DNA of 64,000 nt from Muscardinus avellanarius (lineage: Eukaryota; Chordata; Mammalia; Rodentia; Gliridae): assembly GCA_963383645.1 (NCBI GenBank), contig OY726574.1, forward strand, positions 59,642,394 through 59,706,393. The letters are read 5' to 3'. Positions 20,467 through 31,242 of the stretch are shown piece by piece. The notes beneath the pieces are model-generated. The model was not told the DNA's origin. It saw only the letters and a program-made list of their open reading frames with translations, and did not search any database. A program made the translations under genes and the position numbers. Positions within the stretch are counted from its first letter, which is position 1. Each line of letters opens with the position of its first letter.

Positions 20467-20991
20467 CATTCTGTTTCGCCCAGTTGTTCTTAGACTATTT
20501 TACCCCACGTCTCTTCTGCCCATCTGTTCTTTATCCGCGTCATTCACAAGTACAGCCACCAGGGAGCAATGGCTGTGATTCTGAGGCAGCGACCCCAGCG
20601 GCAGCCCCAGGACAGTCCAGGCCTGCGGTTCAGGCGTCCGTATTTCCTGCCTCGTCCCTCAGAAGCTGAGTCTTCCTGGCTTCCCAGAGGTCCTCCGGTC
20701 ATCCCTGTGCACTCCAGCCCGGGCACCCAGCAGTGGCAGCAGAGGTATGATTTATTGATCACTGGATTCTGAATCTATCTCTCTCTTCAAAGAAATATGC
20801 ACTGCAGACTTGGAGGAGACTGAAAAGTCGAAGCACCGATCACTAGTTCCAAGTGGCTCGGTCAGCAAATTTACTGTGTAAAACTTTTGAGTTTGTGCCT
20901 GCCTCCCTTCTCCTGCCTCCGCCTCTCTCCCGCCCTCTTTCTTCCCCTCATTCTCTTTTTCCTCTTCTTCTTTTTCTTTTTTCTTTTTCAA
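20467..20991. other. Unique DNA ending in a pyrimidine-rich stretch
   Basis: Moderately GC-rich, with several overlapping 65-75 codon frames and no domain. 20935-20990 is C/T-rich and is the tail region of the next antisense SINE. Confidence 0.4.
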
Positions 20992-21172
20992 TTGGACACA
21001 AGGGAACTCTACCACTGAGCTACACCTCCAGTCCTTTTTATTTTATATTTTAAAACAAGGTCTTGATCAGTTGCTGAGGTTTTCGTGAAGGACTGTCTTG
21101 CTGAGGCTGTCCCGGAACCTGCGATCCTCCTGTCTCAGCCTCCTAGGTACTGGGATGCCGGGTGTGCGGCTC
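20992..21172 (-). mobile_element. B1-dID SINE, antisense, ID half truncated
   Basis: The ID half lacks its usual TACTGGGGATTGAACCCAGG start and begins at GGGAACTCTACCACTGAGCT. The B1 half is present with a small duplication (GTTGCTGAGG...TTGCTGAGGC). Confidence 0.85.
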
Positions 21173-21289
21173 CATTCCTGCCTTGTGCGTGGTTTCCACA
21201 GCATCATGGGAAGGAGACTGGCTGACCCAGCTTCCTATCGCAGCTAGGACTGCAAGGCAGAGAGGCAGGGGCTGAGAGAGCAGGACAAG

Positions 21290-21535
21290 AATTTATTCTT
21301 GAAAGATTTCTTCTGACAATATTATTCATTAATAAATTTATTCATCGGAAGAATATAAGGATTCTGAATATTCAAGAATCTGTTAACAAATATATTCTTC
21401 ATGAATATATTTATAAGAAAAGTTAAGTTTTTAAGAGGAAAACATTTATAAGAGAATATATTCATGAAGAACACATTCTCAAATATTAAGAATATATTTA
21501 TAGGAATGCTTCATTTTCAGAACAATATTCTTCAG
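21290..21535. repeat. AT-rich region with long inverted repeat
   Basis: Dense in ATATTC/GAATAT words. A perfect 17-bp inverted repeat pairs 21395-21411 (TTCTTCATGAATATATT) with 21455-21471 across a 43-bp spacer. Smaller near-repeats of AAGAATATATTTATA flank it. I cannot assign it to a named transposon. Confidence 0.8.
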
Positions 21536-21748
21536 CCTTAAAAGTTTCAGAGGCAAACCGAATACTCCCAAAACTGATACGAAGTAAAAATCAAATGGGT
21601 AAATATAGAAATGTGGTCATTTGATGGGCTGTCAAGAGATGCTTCTAGATTGTAAACCTGGCAAGGTGTAGGCTACAGGATTCAAACCCGGGGCCCACTC
21701 CAAAGACCAGGTGCTTCTATTTGACTGAACTGCCTCCGGTCCTTAATC
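21536..21748. other. Unique DNA, nothing recognised
   Basis: Short repeat-free spacer. Confidence 0.4.
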
Positions 21749-21963
21749 TGCCGGGCATGGTGGTGCCTGCCCACCACCCCAGTACTTGGGAGGCTTAAAC
21801 AGGAGAATCACAGGTTTGAGGACAGCTTCAGCAAGTAGCGAGACCCTCATGAACTTAGGGAGATTGCGTCAAAATAAAAATAAAATGGGGCAGAGCCTGT
21901 AGCTTGGAGGTAGAATGCCCCTGGGTTCAATCCCGAGTACCAAAAAAAAAAAAAAAAAAAAAG
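21749..21963 (+). mobile_element. B1-dID SINE, sense, with pure A tail
   Basis: CTGCCGGGCATGGTGGTGCC start, AAATAAAAATAAAATGGGGC linker, ID half to CAATCCCGAGTACC, then about 20 A. Confidence 0.92.
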
Positions 21964-22724
21964 GTAGAGATGCTACAGACAGAGATGATTCACCCCAGAA
22001 ACCCCAGGCATGTCTGCAAGTCAGTCCCAGCAAGGGAAAGATGTCACGTCTTGGAGTCCTCTGTTACCAAGGAGAAGTGTCTTGCACTGCATCACCATCG
22101 GAGACTCTTAAGATGCGGGTTATGTAAGGTCGGGATGTCTAACCATGGAGGAAGTAAAGAAGCGTTCCGAGGTGGTTAAGAATAGACTTTCGTAATGTCC
22201 TAGGGCTGCTGGAAGTGAGAGAGAAATTTAGTTTCGCAAGATGTATCTGAAAGTATTTTAAGACTATCGTCTCCAAAGTCCTAAGCTCCCTTAGGATTCT
22301 TGCTAATGACCTGATTTCCAGCATCATGGTGTGTACTTACGGTGTGCGGTTCAAATGGTCCTCTGGGGGAACTCTTTCTAATAACCTAGAAGTTTGTATA
22401 TCTTGAAGCCCATTGGCAATCTTTTGCTTTTCCCTTGACTCAGCGAGGATCGTGGTGGGGATTGGAAGAGTGGCCTTCGAGCCATCTGTACCGTTTCTGG
22501 ATGCTGCTTGACCCCCTCACGGTGGTGTGTGTGTTGGGGAGGTTCCTCCTGCAGAGTGGAGGTTTCGACTCTTAACATAAAGCCCCGGGTTTTTACCAAG
22601 AGCAGCTGCTTTCCCTCACTTCAGAGGGAGGCTGCCGCTGTCTAGGAAGCTGCACGGCTGGCGTTTGTCTTTGTGTTCCTCGAGCTCGCCGCCTTCACCG
22701 ATACAGCTGTGTGCCACAAATAGC
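21964..22724. other. Unique DNA, nothing recognised
   Basis: No repeat recognised. Open frames of 62-91 codons lack domains. Confidence 0.4.
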
Positions 22725-22950
22725 CACAGATAGGTGTACTAAGTGCCAGACACCAGGCCCAGTACGGGGGGTCCGGGAGGAGCACGACACAGGCTTGGTC
22801 TCCTAGATCATCTACAATAGTGATGGTATCGGCCATTGTGGGCACCTCACCGTGAGGCTGCCAAGAAAGCCTGTTGGGCAGTGGGGGGCAGGAGAACACT
22901 GTGGGTACAGGGGTCCCATGGGTAGCAGTCAGAGGTACAAGAACGGGGGG
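22725..22950 (+). mobile_element. Possible L2 relic
   Basis: GTGCCAGACACCAGGCCCAG, a GGGG stretch, then ACACAGGCTTGGTCTCCTAG recalls the L2 pattern GTGCCAGGCACTG...GGGGATAC...ACATGGTCCCTGCCCTC. Weak. Confidence 0.3.
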
Positions 22951-23139
22951 AGATTGGAGAAAAGACGTTCAACATGAGTCCAGCACGGAGTGTCAACGAT
23001 GGAGTAGAGAGAGAGGCCTGTGGGGAGGCTGGTCTGTGGAGAGTCCGCAGTGTGCTGGGCCCCGAGACCAGCTCTCCAGAGCCGACTGCGCACATCTCTT
23101 CCTAACTCTGGTGACGTGACATCACGAAGGTAGGATATT

Positions 23140-23144
<5 letters not shown>
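22951..23144. other. Unique DNA, nothing recognised
   Basis: Short GC-moderate spacer. Confidence 0.35.
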
Positions 23145-23171
<27 letters not shown>

Positions 23172-23371
23172 GTACTGGGGATTGAACCCAGGAGCGTTGT
23201 AGCTCTGAACCTTCTAGCTCTGAATCTACCTCCAGCCTGATTTTAATTATTTTTTTTTTTATTTTTAAACAGGGTCTTGCTAAATTGCTGAGACTGCGTT
23301 TGCAACTGAGATCCTCCTGTCTCAAACTCCCAGTAGTGAGATTACAGGCATGCACCCCCAAGATTGGCTGT
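23145..23371 (-). mobile_element. B1-dID SINE, antisense, with (GT)n tail side
   Basis: (GT)n at 23145-23170, then the ID half (GGTACTGGGGATTGAACCCA) with an internal duplication of about 17 bp (AGCTCTGAACCTTCT / AGCTCTGAATCTACC). A T-rich linker and a diverged B1 half follow. Confidence 0.87.
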
Positions 23372-24215
23372 GGTCGCAGAATTTTTACCACAGAAATGGA
23401 TGGATTCAGAATACTGCCTTGCTGGTAGGGACAGGAAACGACTGCTGAGAATACTATTCAATCAGGCCAAGAGATCTGAGTTCCCTTTTGAATATGTCAA
23501 GGCTGAGGTCCTGGGGCAGCAGGCTGGGGGTAGAGTCCAGCAGGTGACTGGACGCCTGGTGTCTGATCACACTATCTTCTAGACTTCAACCCTGATTGTA
23601 CTCGATATCATTTGTCCTGGTCTAGGTTCTAGTGTTGACCTATATTAAATATATAACCACGCATCTCGGAGGCTCTTATTAATTAAACCTCTAATGTAGT
23701 CTCTCCAATTATTAAAACCTATTTCCCTAAGGGAGCATATCCCCAAAACTGTGCTAGTCAAAAGTGGCTGGCTTTGCTGGCTAATACATGCCACAAATCA
23801 TCCAGTGTCCTTCCAGCACTAAGACGAAACAGACCCCTGACTGTGGTGTGGGCACGGGCTATAGCAACACATTCGCTAAAGGTAGGGAGGTGTGGATTTT
23901 GTTTTACCTGTTTATTATCATTTAAAATATATTAGAATTTTAACAGCAGAAGCAAGAATTGTAATTTCACAGGGCAGTCTACAAAAAGCAAAATGAAACA
24001 GCAAAGCACCAAAAGAGAAACAAAATTGACATCAACCAATAGTATATTAAATTACATTTAGATACTGACCTGAAGAAATGTATACACTCTTCTAAGAGAA
24101 GATGTTTTTCTTTAGTGACCTCAGGCCTGAGAAATTCTCTAAAAGCAAAATCAGCTTTTTAAAACTGTTAGCGTTCTTAATGAAGCAACTGAATCCGGTC
24201 AGGTCTGAGTTTCTT
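23372..24215. other. Unique DNA, nothing recognised
   Basis: Repeat-free and AT-rich from about 23900. No coding signal. Confidence 0.4.
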
Positions 24216-24227
24216 ATTTTATTATTA

Positions 24228-24265
<38 letters not shown>

Positions 24266-24275
24266 TATTATTATT
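24216..24275 (+). repeat. (TTA)n microsatellite
   Basis: About 18 TTA units with one interruption. It is the complement of a (TAA)n tail of the adjacent SINE. Confidence 0.93.
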
Positions 24276-24463
24276 TTGGTGGTACTGGGGTTCCTGGAAG
24301 CCCTTCTATCTCCGGGCTACACTCCCAGACCTATTTTTACATTTTTTATTTGAAAACAGGGTCTCCTAAGCCAGCGCGCATGACTGGCTTCGAACCTGCG
24401 CGATCCTCCTGTCTCTGCCTCCCAAGCGCGGGGATGACAAGCGTGCGCCACCACGCCCGGCTG
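24276..24463 (-). mobile_element. B1-dID SINE, young hairpin-bearing subfamily, antisense
   Basis: ID half GGTGGTACTGGGGTTCCTGG. B1 half with AAGCCAGCGCGCATGACTGG (hairpin AAGCCAG...CTGGCTT) and CTTCGAACCTGCGCGATCC, ending CCACGCCCGGC. Few substitutions against the other young copies. Confidence 0.93.
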
Positions 24464-24465
24464 CC

Positions 24466-24487
24466 TTTTTTTTTTTTTTTTTTTTTA
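24466..24487 (+). repeat. Poly-T tract
   Basis: About 21 T directly after the SINE. It could be the A tail of a lost or unrecognised antisense insertion. Confidence 0.85.
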
Positions 24488-25181
24488 ATGGATTCTTTTT
24501 CTTCCCACACCAGAACCATGAATCTACTTCTAAGATGGCATCTGTAGCTGCTACTGCATGTAACTTCTGTAAGAAGTATAAGAAAAGAGGTATTCATCTT
24601 TCACGACTGTGGGACTGTCTCCTCATGATTCGGTCTCAGATACAATCACAAAACACAAGTAAGATCTGATGATAGCAAATTAGAAATTTTCAAACACAGA
24701 ACAGATACTGGGCTCCCTGCTTTAAAGATCTTCCCATGTGACTGTGGGTCTCTGTTTGTAAAGATGTACGAGGCCCCAGAGGCACCTGTTACAAAGATTT
24801 GACAGAATGCAGTAAACATCAGTTCTTTTGAAATCCCCATCAGAGTGGGAGCCAGGAGGATTTCAGGGCAGTCGGGATGTGGCCCTCAGCAATTCCCGGT
24901 ATTAGGATAGGGATCCGAGGCCCCACCACCGGCGGGGTGACCTCAGGAGTGCCGCAGTGACATTTAGAAATGTCTACTCTGCTGTTAACCCATTACTCCT
25001 GGGCGCATTCCTTTGTGTGGGCTCCAGAACAATTTGGGGATACAACCAAGAAATGATTAATGGAATAAAGCAGAGAATTTATAAGTCACAAAATATATGT
25101 TTATTATTATTATTATTATTATTAATTATTCTTATTATTTTTAAGAGTCACATTTTCCTGAGTAAAGTGCCCCAAATCAGC
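24488..25181. other. Unique DNA with a short (TTA)n
   Basis: (TTA)n at about 25099-25122. Otherwise no repeat or exon recognised. Confidence 0.4.
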
Positions 25182-25194
25182 ACATGAAGTCTTT

Positions 25195-25382
25195 TTTTTT
25201 GTGTGTGTGTGTGGTCCTGGGGGTGGAACTCAGGGGCTTTCTACCTCCAGGCTGCACTCCCAGACCTATTTTATACTTTATTTGGAAACAGGGTCTCACT
25301 CAGTTGCTGAGGGCCTCACTAAGTAGCTGAGGCTGGCTTTGAACCTGCGCGACCCTCCTGTCTCAGCCTCCCAAGTGCGGGG
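25195..25382 (-). mobile_element. 5'-truncated B1-dID SINE, antisense, with 13-bp TSD
   Basis: A T/(GT) tail, ID half (CTGGGGGTGGAACTCAGGGG) and most of the B1 half are present. The element stops at CCCAAGTGCGGGG, missing the first ~28 nt of B1. A perfect target-site duplication ACATGAAGTCTTT lies at 25182-25194 and 25383-25395. The truncation therefore happened during insertion. Confidence 0.93.
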
Positions 25383-25395
25383 ACATGAAGTCTTT

Positions 25396-26377
25396 AAAGC
25401 ACCGAGCCTCCACCTGTCGGACTCTCTGCACCCAGAAAGCAGCTCAGGGACCGCGCTGCTCGGATGTGGGTCCGCTGAGAACATTAGCCATGCGTGCTGC
25501 GTGCTGCTTTGCGGATAGATTTTTGCTTGCAAGATGGACAATGTCTTCTCTCATGGTGCGGGAAGTATACAGGTGCGTGCATGGGCTTCTTTGGTCTGTT
25601 TGTTGCAGCACTTCAGAGCAGAAAGGGTGCCACCAAAGAAAACCGTGTTCATAAAACCACAAGTGTGCCCACGCCTTGGAATCAGCGAAACATCACACAC
25701 AGGAAAACCCTATGTACATAAGCCACAGACACTTCGAAGGGTCCAGATCAAACACGGCTATGACCATGGAGACATTAAAATCAAACTGATGGGCGCCTTA
25801 TACTCTTGAAAGAGCACAGTTCCTGGAGTCCAGCGCTAATCGGGGAGAGCTTTACCCTCTGCCATCCTGGCCTTTGGAACCTTCTTCCTCGGTGAGGTCC
25901 TGGGAGCTCCTGAACATCAGGGTGGAATCGTAGATTTTCAGCGGGGGCCCCGCTTGATCTTTATCACTCTCATGATGTCCGTCTGTGTCAGAAGCAGGAA
26001 GTCTTTGCCACTGACCTGCTGCAAATACATAATAAACAAAAATAAAAGCTTCTTGCCATTAAAGCCTGGTTGGCCACCGGGAGCTTCCTATAATTCTAAT
26101 TTCCTCATATGCCTTACGAGGTCGTTGAAAGGATCAAACACCTGTAACAGGTCATCGTGGCTCCGTAAATGTCAGCTTGCAGAGGTGTGTCGGGGAGACC
26201 GTCGCGGCCAGGGATGACTGTTCCTCACTGGGCTCGGCCAGCCGCCAATCCATGCTGCTCCCCTTAGGATTTGGACCTGAAGTTATATTAAAAAAGGTAA
26301 TCACTCTGTTAAGAGTGAGTTCCATATAAGCTGCCTTCCCAGGATACATTTCTGTTGGGTTTAAAAAATCTTGGTCT
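25396..26377. other. Unique DNA, nothing recognised
   Basis: Several overlapping frames of 72-91 codons at 25385-25809. One contains HTGKPYV, which only superficially recalls a zinc-finger linker; there are no Cys2His2 spacings. Confidence 0.4.
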
Positions 26378-26563
26378 TGCTGGGTGTGGTGGCGCACGCT
26401 TGTAATCCCCGAGCTTGGGAGGCAGAGACAGGAGGATTGCGCTGGTTTGAAGCCAGCCGCGCTGGCTTAAGAGACCTTCTTTCAACATAAAAAAAGTATA
26501 AAAGTACTGGGAGTGTAGCCTGAAGGTAGAAGGGTTTCCAGGAACCCCAGTACCACCAAAAAA

Positions 26564-26610
<47 letters not shown>

Positions 26611-26613
26611 ATG
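26378..26613 (+). mobile_element. B1-dID SINE, young subfamily, sense, with (AAAT)n tail
   Basis: Start GCTGGGTGTGGTGGCGCACG, hairpin region AAGCCAGCCGCGCTGGCTTA, ID half CTGGGAGTGTAGCCTGAAGG to CCCCAGTACCACC. Tail (AAAT)n at 26562-26612. Confidence 0.93.
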
Positions 26614-26620
26614 TTGGCCT

Positions 26621-26826
26621 TGCCAGGCATGGTGGTGCACGCTTGTAATCCCACCATCCCACCATTCAGGAGGCTGAGACTGGAGGATCGTAGTTTGTGG
26701 ACAGCCAGAGCTACTTAGGCCCTCTGCAACTCAGTGAGACCCTGTTTCAAAATAAAGAATAAAAACAATAGGGCAGGAGGTATAGCTCGGAGGTCAAATG
26801 CCCCTGGGTTCCATCCCCAGACCCTA

Positions 26827-26885
<59 letters not shown>

Positions 26886-26936
26886 TGAGGATGTAGCTTG
26901 GAGGTCAAATGCCCCTGGGTTCCATCCCCAGACCCG
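26621..26936 (+). mobile_element. B1-dID SINE with duplicated ID half split by (AT)n
   Basis: The B1 half (26621-26760) is followed by one ID half (26772-26824), an A tract, about 23 AT units (26835-26881) and a second ID half (26883-26935). The last 36 bases of the two ID halves are identical and share the private GGTCAAATG (usual form GGTAGAATG). That points to duplication within the element and not a second insertion. Confidence 0.88.
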
Positions 26937-27060
26937 CAAAAAGAGAAAAAAATCTTGGCCTGAATATGTATCAAGAGGCTTAAATGTAACACCAAGTAAA
27001 TCTCCAGTTTTTTTTTTTCCTGAGAGAATAATACACAATGTATATACTGTAGTATGGTTT
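26937..27060. other. Short spacer with A- and T-rich runs
   Basis: Contains a T9 tract at about 27009. Nothing else recognised. Confidence 0.4.
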
Positions 27061-27081
27061 CCTTTCTTTCTTTCTCTCTCC

Positions 27082-27141
<60 letters not shown>

Positions 27142-27150
27142 TTTTTTCTT
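27061..27150 (+). repeat. (CTTT)n microsatellite
   Basis: About 18 CTTT units with a degenerate CTCTCC start. Long open frames across it (to 219 codons, Lys-Glu-Arg repeats on the minus strand) are artefacts. Confidence 0.95.
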
Positions 27151-27941
27151 TGGAAATGTTAGATAGCTCAGGACGTCCCCAGTCCAGGGGATGCAGGAAG
27201 CAGAAATCCTGGAAGGGCTCTGAGACCTCTCCACAGCATCCCGAGGCAGGTGCAGGCAGCAGATGCAGGCAAGGCAGACGGGATGGTCCCTCTGTCCTCC
27301 CCGGTGGGTGCTGGCCTGAGAAGGTTCCTCCCTTCGCTGGAGGTGGCTCCTGCCACCTTGCAGAGCCTTCCTGGCACCCCGGGGCATTAATGAATTGTCC
27401 CTCCATTTAATTCTTCAGACCAAATAATGTATTCATGGAGCCCGCTGTCTGAGCCGAGTGCTGTAGCCTCTGGGAGGATGCAGAGCTCAATCAGAGGCTC
27501 AGGGGCAGAGGCTGCCCACACCACGCGCGGTCCCGCTGCTTCCCTTTCTCTCGCCTTCCCAAACTGTTCTTGCTTACCCTTAACTAACTAGAAACAAAGC
27601 GCTCGTGCGCCTAAAAGTGTGCACATGTAACTCATTTTCGCGTTTCTTCCCTCTTTCTTGAAGCACTTGGCATGCATGCTCTTCGCAGCCCAGAAGAGAC
27701 TATTCAAACTCAGCCACCTACAGCCAGAGAGGGAAAGCCTAGTTTAAAACACGCACCTGAAATAATCGGGGGTTGCAGTAATGACACGAGGAAAACAGAC
27801 TTGGAGTCCCTCAGACGCTTGGGGTTCGGAGAGTAGCAATCACCCCCGTTGCGTTTGTCAGCCCGGCAGCTAGCGTCAACCCTGCCTGGTATCACCAGAG
27901 TGACCTACGCAGGACCACGTCGGTGACAGCGACAGCTAAGT
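27151..27941. other. Unique, relatively GC-rich DNA
   Basis: No repeat family, CpG island or exon that I can defend. Confidence 0.35.
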
Positions 27942-28046
27942 TGCCGAGAATCTCACCAAGTTGCCGAGGCTGACCTCGACACTGCAATTCTTCTGTCTCA
28001 GCCTCCCCAGTACTGGGATTACAGGAGTGCGTTACCGCACCTGCAC
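27942..28046 (-). mobile_element. B1 half only of a B1-dID SINE, antisense
   Basis: GCCGAGAATCTCACCAAGTT to CCCAGTACTGGGATTACAGG. The ID half is missing upstream. Confidence 0.8.
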
Positions 28047-28653
28047 TACCGTTCCTGGGTTCCAACTCCTTTTTGCTAAAAGAACTCAAGACACGGACCC
28101 GACTGTGAGCTCAGGAAGTCGTGGAAGGTTCCCTACCGACACATCTGGGAAGCTGCCTAACAGAGGGGAGGAAGGCTAGACTCCTGACCCACTGGGATGA
28201 GGGCTGGGGCGGGCGGTTCCAGCGACGTCGAACAGCTGGAGTAAGGTCTGCGGAAGGAACCTTGCCTTGCTTGTTTTTCCCTCTCGCGCTCTGCCTCTTA
28301 CGTTCCCTGAATGGTGGGCATTAGCCCTTCTCCTCTCCCCAGTCTCAGGGAGGGTCTCCAGAGAGGGCCACAGAGCCCAGGGTCTGCAGAAGTCAGAGGC
28401 CACTGCCCTCGCCATGCGGCAGAGCCCTGGCTGGTGGCAGATTGCAGGTTCCAGAGCTGCGATGCCCCAGACTCCCCCAAGGGCCAGGCGCCTATGAGCC
28501 TAAGATCTGTCCCCTAGGGCCTCACAGCTACGCTTGGTCCATGGGGATGCAAAGTGTTAGAACATCTTCATTTGGGTCAGCTGGTGTATCTAGACCTACT
28601 TTCCTCGCCCCTGACTCTACGCGTCTATTCTAGCAGGAATCACTTTATGGTTG

Positions 28654-28655
<2 letters not shown>
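28047..28655. other. Unique, GC-rich DNA
   Basis: All strands carry 60-80 codon frames as expected for GC-rich sequence. None has a domain. Scattered CpGs are present but I would not call a CpG island without counting. Confidence 0.35.
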
Positions 28656-28692
<37 letters not shown>

Positions 28693-28694
28693 TA
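28656..28694 (+). repeat. (ATT)n microsatellite
   Basis: About 12 ATT units. It is the tail side of the next antisense SINE. Confidence 0.93.
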
Positions 28695-28876
28695 TTGGTG
28701 GTACTGGGGTTGCTGGAAACCCTTCTACCTCCGGGTTACACTCCCAGACCTATTTTTATATTTTTATTTGGAAACAGGGTTTCTTAAGCTAGTGTGGCTG
28801 GCTTCGAATCTGCGCGATACTCCTGTCTCCGCCTCCCAAGCGCAGGGATTACAAGCGTGCGCCACCACGCCCGGCT
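28695..28876 (-). mobile_element. B1-dID SINE, young subfamily, antisense
   Basis: GGTGGTACTGGGGTTGCTGG; hairpin arm TTAAGCTAGTGTGGCTGGCT; CCACGCCCGGC end. An imperfect target-site duplication may be TTATGGTTG / TTACGGTG. Confidence 0.92.
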
Positions 28877-29769
28877 TACGGTGCCAGTTGCAATGCTCGC
28901 TTTCCAGCTGTGACAACCAAAAGATGTGTCCAGATGTTGCCAAATACCCCAGGGGGCACAGAGTCGCCCCAGGTCTTCTGGTGGGGTGACTCTTTGGTGG
29001 GAAGAGGAGTTGAATGTCATAGGCATAAAACCAGAGAAAGAGGAGGGGGACAGGAGTGAGCTGGAGACTAGGTTCTGTGTGTCTGTCTCAGGAGCGGTGT
29101 GGGTGTCAGTCCCGGGGACAGCGGCCTGCCTGGGGCGGGCACGGGGCAGGTGGACAGGGCCTCTGGCACGCTGGCTCCAGGCGCGTCTTCCCAGCAATTG
29201 TGGCTTTGATGGTTTGCCTATGTTAAGTTGTCCTTTCCTGAGCAAACATGGTAGAAGGGCTGCACTGCCTCCTCTGTTAGCCACACAGTCACGGTCCCTG
29301 TCAAAGGCAAATGGTTTTTATTTTTTTTTATAAGTGGGAATAAATAACGTGTTAAGCCAATGGGCCAGACTGAGAGCTGAGGAGCAAGTGGCCTTCAGGT
29401 GCCACCCAAGGCCTCCCTCTCCGCAGACAGCGGGGCAGCCCAGTCTCCGCAGCCTCGCCCCTGCCTCCCAGTTCTCTGCCTTTTTGGAAAGAGATTCCCA
29501 TTCTATTTGGTCTGTTTTCTCAAGGTAAAAACAAGTTCCATGATATCGATTAAGCAGACTGTTCCAGCAAAGAAAGTAAAAATATCCAGAGGCCTGGGAT
29601 TCAGTATTATTAGTCTATAGTTCTTTCCCCTAAGAATTAATTCTATTTTGAGTTTTAACAGCAAGCTTATTTTGCTACAGATTTTCCAAATGTAAAGAAA
29701 GAGGTGAGCTTTCAGGTACATAAAGTGAGAAAGGTTTCTTTCTCATTCTCCCCTTACAAGGAAAACTCT
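28877..29769. other. Unique DNA, nothing recognised
   Basis: Frames of 135 and 166 codons at 28784-29333 overlap on opposite strands. One of them reads into the adjacent SINE. No domain is visible. Confidence 0.4.
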
Positions 29770-29898
29770 TAGCTAGGCTTGGTGGCCTATGCCTATGTAA
29801 TCCCAGTACTTGGGAGACTGATAGAGGAGGATTGCAGGTTCGAGGCAGGTCTCTACAATTTAGTGAGGCTCTCAGCAACTTAGGAAGACCCTGATTTA
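29770..29898 (+). mobile_element. Outer B1-dID SINE, 5' part
   Basis: B1 half from TAGCTAGGCTTGGTGGCCTA to AGACCCTGATTTAAT, cut by an antisense SINE and resumed at 30111. Confidence 0.85.
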
Positions 29899-30110
29899 AT
29901 TTTTTTTTGTGGTACTGGAGATAGAACCCAGAAGTATTCTACCTCCAAGCTTATGTCCCCACCCCTATTTTTTATTCTTTATTTTGAAACAGGGTCTCAC
30001 TGAGTTGCAAAGGGCCTCACTCAATAGCTGAGGCTGTCCTTGAACCACGATCCTCCTGCCTCAACCTCCCAAACGCTGGGATTATAAGCGTGCGCCACCA
30101 TGCCTGGCTC
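29899..30110 (-). mobile_element. Inner B1-dID SINE, antisense, nested
   Basis: T8, GTGGTACTGGAGATAGAACC, linker, B1 half ending GCCACCATGCCTGGCTC. Flanked by CTGATTTAATTT and CTGGTTTAAAATTT, a worn target-site duplication of the outer SINE. Confidence 0.88.
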
Positions 30111-30215
30111 TGGTTTAAAATTTAAACAAGTGAAATGAAGTAAAAAGGGAGATGGGGGTGTCACTCAGAGGTAAAATGCTTCCTTGGTACAAAACAAACA
30201 AACAAACAAACAAAA
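30111..30215 (+). mobile_element. Outer B1-dID SINE, 3' part
   Basis: Resumes TGGTTTAAAATTTAAACAAG, then an ID half (GAGATGGGGGTGTCACTCAG) shortened near its end and an (AAAC)n tail at 30193-30214. Confidence 0.75.
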
Positions 30216-31233
30216 AATATCCCAAATCAGAAAAGAAGTTTTTTCTCCTTCACATTTTATATGGTAAAAATAGTAGACAACTATTCAAGTGAGTGATCTC
30301 TATGAAAGAGAAAATGACCTTCCATTTGTCCCCAACCCACAGATATATAGTGGTGGGACAGTCCGCCTTTTCAAAGTAGAGTACTGTGTGGAAGCCGGGT
30401 GGGCAGCCGGGCTGTGAGGAGCCCCCCGCGGAGTGGGGCTGGCACGCTCTGCCCGGCTGCGTCCCATGATCTCAGGAGCTGTGTCCTGCAGCCAAATCCC
30501 TGCTTGGTTTGGAAGGACATGGAGTAAGTTAATTCTAGGGATGAGACAGCAGTTTGGGGAGACTAAGGACGAGGCTGCCTGGGATCAGCCAGCCCTGCGC
30601 TTCCTGTCCCCACGACCTACTTTCCCGGCTCCTCTCCCACGCAGCCAGCCTCTGGTCTGCAGTGGCTGCTGTCGCCTTCAATCTCTTCGAATGGTGCCGT
30701 CCTCTCCCGTGCTGAGCCTGGAGATGTGTTGCCTGATTGTACTGCTCAGAGTCCGCTGGGAACTGTGTTTCTAGCCCGGACTCTCATTTTGTAACAGTGG
30801 TGTTTATTTGCCCATTTTGAAAGGGCCCCAGTGCTAGAAGGCTGCTATGCTTAGCTAGTGGTACCCTGAATTTTTTAAAACAATCCCTCCTGTGTAAAGA
30901 CTGCTTGTAAAGTGACTGCCATCTTTTATAGTTAATTAATATTTAGGGAGCACTTGGTTGAGGCTTGGGCAATTTATATGTAGCGCTTTAAGAGATATTT
31001 TAGGATATTAAAGTACCCACACGTGTGTCAAGCATAACAGAGTCATACTGCAAATGTGCCCACAACTATCATCACCTGCCCATGTGTGCCTCGACATAAC
31101 CTGGCAGGAACTGACTGTGTGAAATTCAACCATCCATCCATCCACCTGATACCTTCCTGAGCAAGGTGTTTTGGTGTAAAGATATAAAAATATATGAAAA
31201 AATAAAAATGTTTTTATATTTACTCTTAAAAGA
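30216..31233. other. Unique DNA, nothing recognised
   Basis: 30390-30480 is locally GC-rich. The + frame of 113 codons (30433-30774) has no domain. The rest is AT-rich. Confidence 0.4.
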
Positions 31234-31242
31234 GTATCTTCA

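Noticed and set aside
25534..25809. HTGKPYV motif resembling a C2H2 zinc-finger linker
   Set aside because: No Cys-X2-Cys or His-X3-His spacing on either side, and the sequence is not shared with any other frame here.
26747..27406. 219-codon antisense open frame
   Set aside because: Built from (CTTT)n, (AT)n and SINE sequence; low-complexity Lys/Glu/Arg and Tyr/Ile repeats.
28046..28655. CpG island or promoter
   Set aside because: GC-rich with some CpGs, but also many TpG/CpA; no first-exon structure visible. It would need a count of observed/expected CpG above 0.6 over at least 200 bp to reconsider.
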